Under the pieces are notes generated by a model, which saw nothing but the letters and a program-made list of their open reading frames with translations, did not search any database and was not told where the DNA came from. From Guyanagaster necrorhizus (lineage: Eukaryota > Basidiomycota > Agaricomycetes > Agaricales > Physalacriaceae), in contig NW_025064922.1 in the NCBI RefSeq assembly GCF_019112545.1, positions 1-35,622 of the forward strand: DNA of 35,622 nucleotides, written 5' to 3'. A program made the position numbers and the translations under genes. Each line of letters starts with the position of its first letter. The stretch's first letter is position 1. Shown piece after piece: positions 31,450 to 35,622 of this stretch.

Positions 31450-31454
31450 TTTAG
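31450..31454. repeat. Target site duplication of D (TTTAG)
   Basis: TTTAG at 31450-31454 matches 26640-26644 on the other side of D. It interrupts the integrase-chromodomain linker of element E. Confidence 0.92.
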
Positions 31455-32338
31455 GTGATGGTGGTTTCTGCTGATTAGAGAATTCAGCTTGTTGGAATAG
31501 TTTGAACAAGACTTCATTAAAGACTGAATGGATTTTCCAAGTCTTCAGAATAGATAATTTATATACTCTATCATCTACTTTTTTTGTGATTTTAAAAGGC
31601 CTTTCATATTTGTTGTCCAACTTTTTTATGGTCCTGTTTATCTTCAGGTTTTTCATGTCTAGCATGATCTGATCTCCTGGTTGATACTCTTTTCCTGGTG
31701 CCCTTTTCTTGTCATATTGTTTCTTTATCAAGTCTGCTGCTTTTAGAAACACTTATTCTGTCTCATCATGAATCTTCTTCATTTCAGCAGTAAAATCATT
31801 TGCTCAGGGCACTTGACTATCCCTTCATAAGAGATTAATTCCAGTGTTAGAGTGTATACCAGTGTTCACAAAGAATAGGCTAAAGCCTGTGATAGAGTTT
31901 TCTTGATTGTTGTGAGTGAATCCTGCTAAAGAGAGCCATTCTGTCCAGTCATCCTGCCAGTGATTGATGAATATTCATAAATATTTTTCAATCTCTTGAT
32001 TGACTCTCTCTGTTTGTTCATCCATTTGGGAATAATATGTTGTTGATAAATCTCTGGTGGTCCTGAGTAGCTTGTATAGCTCTTTTATGAACTGTGAGAT
32101 GAATTGTGGGCCTTGATCTGAGATGATTTTGTCCGGAAGACCATGGTGGGCATATATATGATCTTGAAAAAGTCATGCCCACCCTTCTGCATTCAAAATT
32201 GTGTTAGTGGCAATAGAAATAATTTCTTTAGAAAATTGATCCACAATGGCTAGAATGGCATCATGTCCTTTGGACTCAGAGAGAGGGCCTATCATATCTA
32301 CTGAAATCATCTTTCATTTGTCTAAAGAAATCTCATTA
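31455..32338 (-). pseudogene. Integrase core and C-terminal part of element E
   Basis: Minus-strand core: MISVDMIGPLSESKGHDAIL (first Asp kept), IISDQGPQFISQF (second Asp kept), DEQTERVNQEIEKYL (Glu kept). WLSLAGFTHNNQ follows. The open frame 31752-31444 gives the C-terminal domain LKAADLIKKQYDKKR, YQPGDQIMLDMKNL, ERPFKITKKVDDRVYKLS and HSVFNEVLFKLF. All three catalytic residues survive although TGA and TAG break the frame. It continues into the chromodomain at 26644 beyond element D. Confidence 0.86.
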
Positions 32339-32343
32339 GGGTG

Positions 32344-32560
32344 TGTTGGGATTTTGCTGGAAAGTTCTAGAAAGGGCAATCCAGCATCATGCTGAAAGTT
32401 GATGAGTAAGCTTGAGAGAAAGAGAAAGTTGTAGTAAATTCTAGATATAAGTCTGGAGAGTATAAATACAAGCTTTATAGGAGCTGTAGAATAAGAAGTT
32501 CATACCTTCTGGCCTTACCAGCCTGGAGTCTACCCTGCATATCACCAAGGATTTCCAACA
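32344..32560 (+). repeat. Solo LTR of an unrelated element, with target duplication
   Basis: 217 bp, TGTTGGGATTTTGCTGG...GGATTTCCAACA, with 6-bp inverted ends TGTTGG/CCAACA. Both sides carry GGGTG (32339-32343 and 32561-32565). Removing it and one GGGTG restores the conserved integrase context LHPNEI seen in A and B. TATAAATAC near 32465 suggests plus orientation. No similarity to the gypsy or copia LTRs here is apparent beyond the ends. Confidence 0.88.
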
Positions 32561-32565
32561 GGGTG

Positions 32566-32860
32566 TAATAGTATCTATTTCTGAGTGTTGGCTTTAGTTT
32601 TGGGTATGTTTTGCACCCTTTGATATAGGCTTCTATCAATTTTTAAAAGTTAGGCCACTAATAGTTTTGAGTGTTTTTGTGATCCCTGAGTGTTCTGCCA
32701 TTAGGTGGTCATAGCAGATGGCTATGATTTTCCCTCTAGCTTCTTATTAGCTGAGATGTACAATCAGTTATGGAAATAGGGTATTCCCTCCTCAAGAGTC
32801 CACTCTTTCTCTTTATTATCAATGGCCAACTGTACTGAGTCCTCTATGAATTTCTTTTCC
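32566..32860 (-). pseudogene. Integrase N-terminal zinc region of element E
   Basis: Short blocks in changing frames: CYDHLMAEHSGITKTLKTI (the HH pair of the HHCC finger) and YIKGCKTYPK, where the second Cys is Tyr. Homologous to 18778-18905 of B. Strongly decayed. Confidence 0.7.
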
Positions 32861-34407
32861 CTTTATATCTTTTTCAAGATTTCAGAGACAGTTGGAAAGA
32901 TCATGGCATTCATATAGAACATTTCTGACTTGAGTACTATCATTTCTTCATTATTCTTTTTCTCTTGGTCATAGTCTGCCTTTTGGCTGAGTAGGTCTGT
33001 CTTTTTGTTGGCAGCATCCAGTTTATGATGGAGGCTAAAGTGGTATTTAGCCAATTCTGTTACCTATTGTGCTTGTCATCAATTCAGTTTTTGTGATTTT
33101 TTGAAATATTGGAGGTTTTGATGATCAGTCTATATTTCAAAATCATACTTGGCTTCTATCAAATAATGGTGCCATTCATCTAAGGCTATCATCATTGTGA
33201 GCAACTCCTTGTTATAGATTTCATAATTTCATTCTATGATAGAGAGTGTTTTTGACAGGTATGCAATTGGTTTTCACTGTCTCTTCTGTTTCTGGCAGAG
33301 AATAGCTCCTAAGGCCCCTTCAGATCCATCTGCTTCAACCTTACACTTTCCATCATCAATGAAAATGGCCAGAATGAGATCTGAACAGATCCAGTGCTTG
33401 ATTTTTTGAAATGCCTGTTTCTGGACTTCTTCTCACTTCCACTCTGTCTTTTCAGTAAGCTTAGTTAGTGGCAAGGCCACTCAGCTATATCCTTTTATGA
33501 ATCATCAATAGAAATTAGCAAATTCTAAGAAGGATTGCAATTCTTTCTTTTTGGCTGGTATGGGCCACTCTTATACTTCTGCTGTCTTTATAAGATCTAA
33601 TCATAGCCTTTCTTCAGTGATAATGAGTCCTAGATATTCTGTTTTCAGAATTTCAAATTTGTATTTTTCTGGTTTTAGATATAATTCGTTTTCTTGAAGA
33701 ATTTGTAGCACCTGCTATACTATAGCTTGGTGCTCTTCAAGAGTCTTAGAGAAAATCATTATATTATCCAAATAAATGGTGATCTTTCCTTGTATAATAA
33801 AGTCTTGGAAAACATCATTCATCATAGTCTGAAAGATTGCTGGAGAATTGGTGAGTCCAAAAAATATCACCAGTGACTCAAACAGTTCTCAGTTGGTTCA
33901 AAATGCAGCTTTCCATTTGTCTCCTTCTTTGATTCAGATATTATTATATTCCCATCAGACATTCAGTTTGATGATGTACCTGGATTCTGATAGTTTGTCT
34001 ATAAACTTAAAAATTAATAAAAGTGGGTACTGATTTTTAATGGTAAGATCATTAATTTTTCAGTAATCCTGAATTGGTTGCAACTTCCTGTCCTTCTTTT
34101 TTATGAAAAAGAAGAGAGAGACTATGGGAGACTTGAATACTTGAATCTTTCTACTAGTTAGATTTTCATCCAGGAATTTGTCTAACTCTTTCTGTTCAGC
34201 TCTTCCTAGTTGGTATACCTTGCAGTCCAGACTGGTGTTTGCTCCTGATATCAGTTTAATAGCATAATCCCATGATTTTCTTGGTGGTAATTCATTAAAG
34301 TTTTTCTTGCTGAATACATTGATAAAGTCTCTGTACTGTCTGGGAACCATCTCTTCAAAGAACTTCTTGGGCTTCTCTGCATATGTTTTGGTGGCTAACT
34401 CATTCAA
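32861..34407 (-). pseudogene. Reverse transcriptase-RNase H of element E
   Basis: The open frame 34407-34060 is the RT N-terminal part: FFEEMVPRQYRDFINVFSKK, SWDYAIKLISG, LFFFIKKKDRKLQPIQDY. The polymerase motif at 33763-33774 reads YLDN, not YLDD, as in element B. LQSFLEFANFY follows. RNase H (about 33350-32860) shows VEADGSEGALGAILCQKQ, TDHQNLQYFKKSQKLN and HHKLDAANKKTDLLSQKADY. Many TGA and TAG codons. Inactive copy. Confidence 0.87.
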
Positions 34408-35622
34408 AGTGGTGCCAGCTGCCTAGATCTCTATGGCTAGTTGAGGGTCTACTATTAAAAGTCAATCTCTCTCTTCTATTTTCTGCTATATTGTTTCTTC
34501 TGGTTTGTCTTGATCTGGATAGACTCTCTGTTCTCTGATACAGATGCATTCATTGAAAATGACTTCTTCTTCCTTCCAATCTATCCATGGATTATGCTTT
34601 TAAAGCTAGTCATGTTCCAGGAACACTTCTGATTGTAAAAATGGATTACAGCAAAGTCTATTCACTTGATATGCTTATTTCCTGTAGTCATTCATAGTTC
34701 ACAGTACTCTGATATGGACTCTCCATCATTAAGAGTTCCATCCACATTATATACTGGAATAGACCTGGGAATTTTTCAGATATTGAACTCATTCTATCAG
34801 ATAAAGTCTTCATCTATGGAACTCCTCATGCACCCACTGTTTAATAAGTCCTCAATGTTCACCACTTGATGAGTGTCTAGTGTCTCTAGTTGAATATAGA
34901 GAATAGTTTCATCTCCACCTTTTTCTTCTCATACATACTGTTTCTCTTGTCACACTTTTTTTAGTGCTTGTAGCACTTCATTTTCTCCTATGCTTTAGAG
35001 TATATTGATCAGGTTCTGATCAGCTTTCATTTGCCATTTTGAGTGTATCCACCTTTTTAGCAAGGCCAAGGCTATTGGATTCAGAGATTTTTTTATAGCT
35101 TATAACACTCAGACAGCCATGTCTGGCTTCCTCTATCTAGTGGTTTTAGTTTCTTTTAGTATAGAATGCTCCTCCTTTGGGTAATTCACTATCTGCTTGA
35201 GCTGGGACTTCCCTACAGGAGCTTTGCACCATGTGGATTGTTCTATTCTTGGTTCTGGAGATAATACTTATAGTATAGGCTTTATTTCTTTCTATTGTTT
35301 TTCTTCAGCTTTAGGTGAAATAATAAATTATATCTTATGGGGCATTGCTCATCCTGTTCAGCTTTCTGAAGCATTTGAGTTTTCTTGTGTACAGTTTTCT
35401 TTTTTGAGCAGTGAATAGTTATTGCTGGTATCTATAGGAATGGTTTTAATAGATACAGTATTCAGTTTAGAATGCACTAATTTAGTATCATCTGCTTTGG
35501 TCAAAAAAGTGTCTGAAACCTGTCCATGTACAGTTGACTATCTCACAATGCATGATGTCAAAATGCATAATTCTGACAATGCATATGGATTGGGCTGGAA
35601 CGCAGTTGGGGAGCAGGGAAAT
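34408..35622 (-). pseudogene. Gag-pol linker and protease of element E, runs off the right edge
   Basis: The protease block LLNSGCMRSSIDEDFI (about 34805-34855) corresponds to LIDSGCTSSS of A, with the catalytic Asp replaced by Asn. IPVYNVDGTLNDGESISEY follows. The upstream part (34870-35622) should be the linker and gag C-terminus by position; I see charged sequence such as LKKKTVHKKTQMLQKAEQDE but no zinc knuckle, so that part is weakly supported. Confidence 0.65.

Larger units (their letters stand above)
26535..35622 (-). mobile_element. Ty3/gypsy chromovirus E, interrupted and truncated
   Basis: Minus-strand element entering from the right edge with linker/protease, RT, RNase H, integrase and part of a chromodomain. 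Copia element D (26645-31449) splits the region between integrase and chromodomain, and a solo LTR (32344-32560) splits the integrase. The chromodomain is cut at 26535 by rearranged repeat R4. It is more diverged from A than B is. Gag and the 5' LTR lie beyond the window. CpG is nearly gone. Confidence 0.87.

Noticed and set aside
1..35622. CRISPR array, operons or bacterial genes
   Set aside because: No regularly spaced repeats and no prokaryotic genes. All recognisable proteins are eukaryotic retrotransposon domains.

Overview
This window is eukaryotic and consists entirely of transposable-element sequence. I found no host gene, rRNA, tRNA or CRISPR array. It looks like fungal heterochromatin, probably from a basidiomycete (Agaricomycetes). 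Reasons: chromodomain-bearing Ty3/gypsy elements (chromoviruses) with fungal-type self-priming, a Ty1/copia element with a C-x4-C-x4-H-x4-C zinc knuckle, and mutational decay confined to CpG. The species cannot be named from the sequence.

Layout. (1) 335-11801: gypsy element A on the minus strand, the best preserved element. It runs from a 5' LTR (11367-11801) to a partial 3' LTR (335-587) and carries gag, protease, RT, RNase H, integrase and a chromodomain. Three copies of an unidentified ~1.83-kb repeat R sit in it (1-334, 1116-2943, 8374-10232). (2) 11802-12860: older gypsy gag, G, into which A inserted. (3) 12961-20522: plus-strand gypsy integrase/chromodomain fragment F, an LTR, gypsy element B and a second LTR. 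(4) 20523-21222: RNase H fragment, probably from a LINE. (5) 21223-25370: LTR plus gag of gypsy element C, truncated early in pol. (6) 25371-35622: minus-strand gypsy element E, interrupted by a rearranged R copy (25565-26534), a complete copia element D (26645-31449, target duplication TTTAG) and an unrelated solo LTR (32344-32560, target duplication GGGTG).

History. A, R2 and R3 still contain many CpG dinucleotides. From 11802 to the end, by eye, about ten CpG remain in almost 24 kb. Most stops in the reading frames are TGA where Arg (CGA) is expected. Paired LTRs differ mainly by transitions, often TG in one copy and CA in the other. This fits deamination of methylated CpG over a long time. 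G, F, B, C, D, E and R4 are therefore old, A is younger, and R2 and R3 are younger than A.

Most notable observation: the gypsy family appears to self-prime reverse transcription. A 13-nt site just inside the A LTR is the exact reverse complement of a site within the LTR. In five LTRs this internal site starts 34 bp after the start of a TATA-like box. Copia D instead has a binding site matching the anticodon arm of initiator tRNA-Met.
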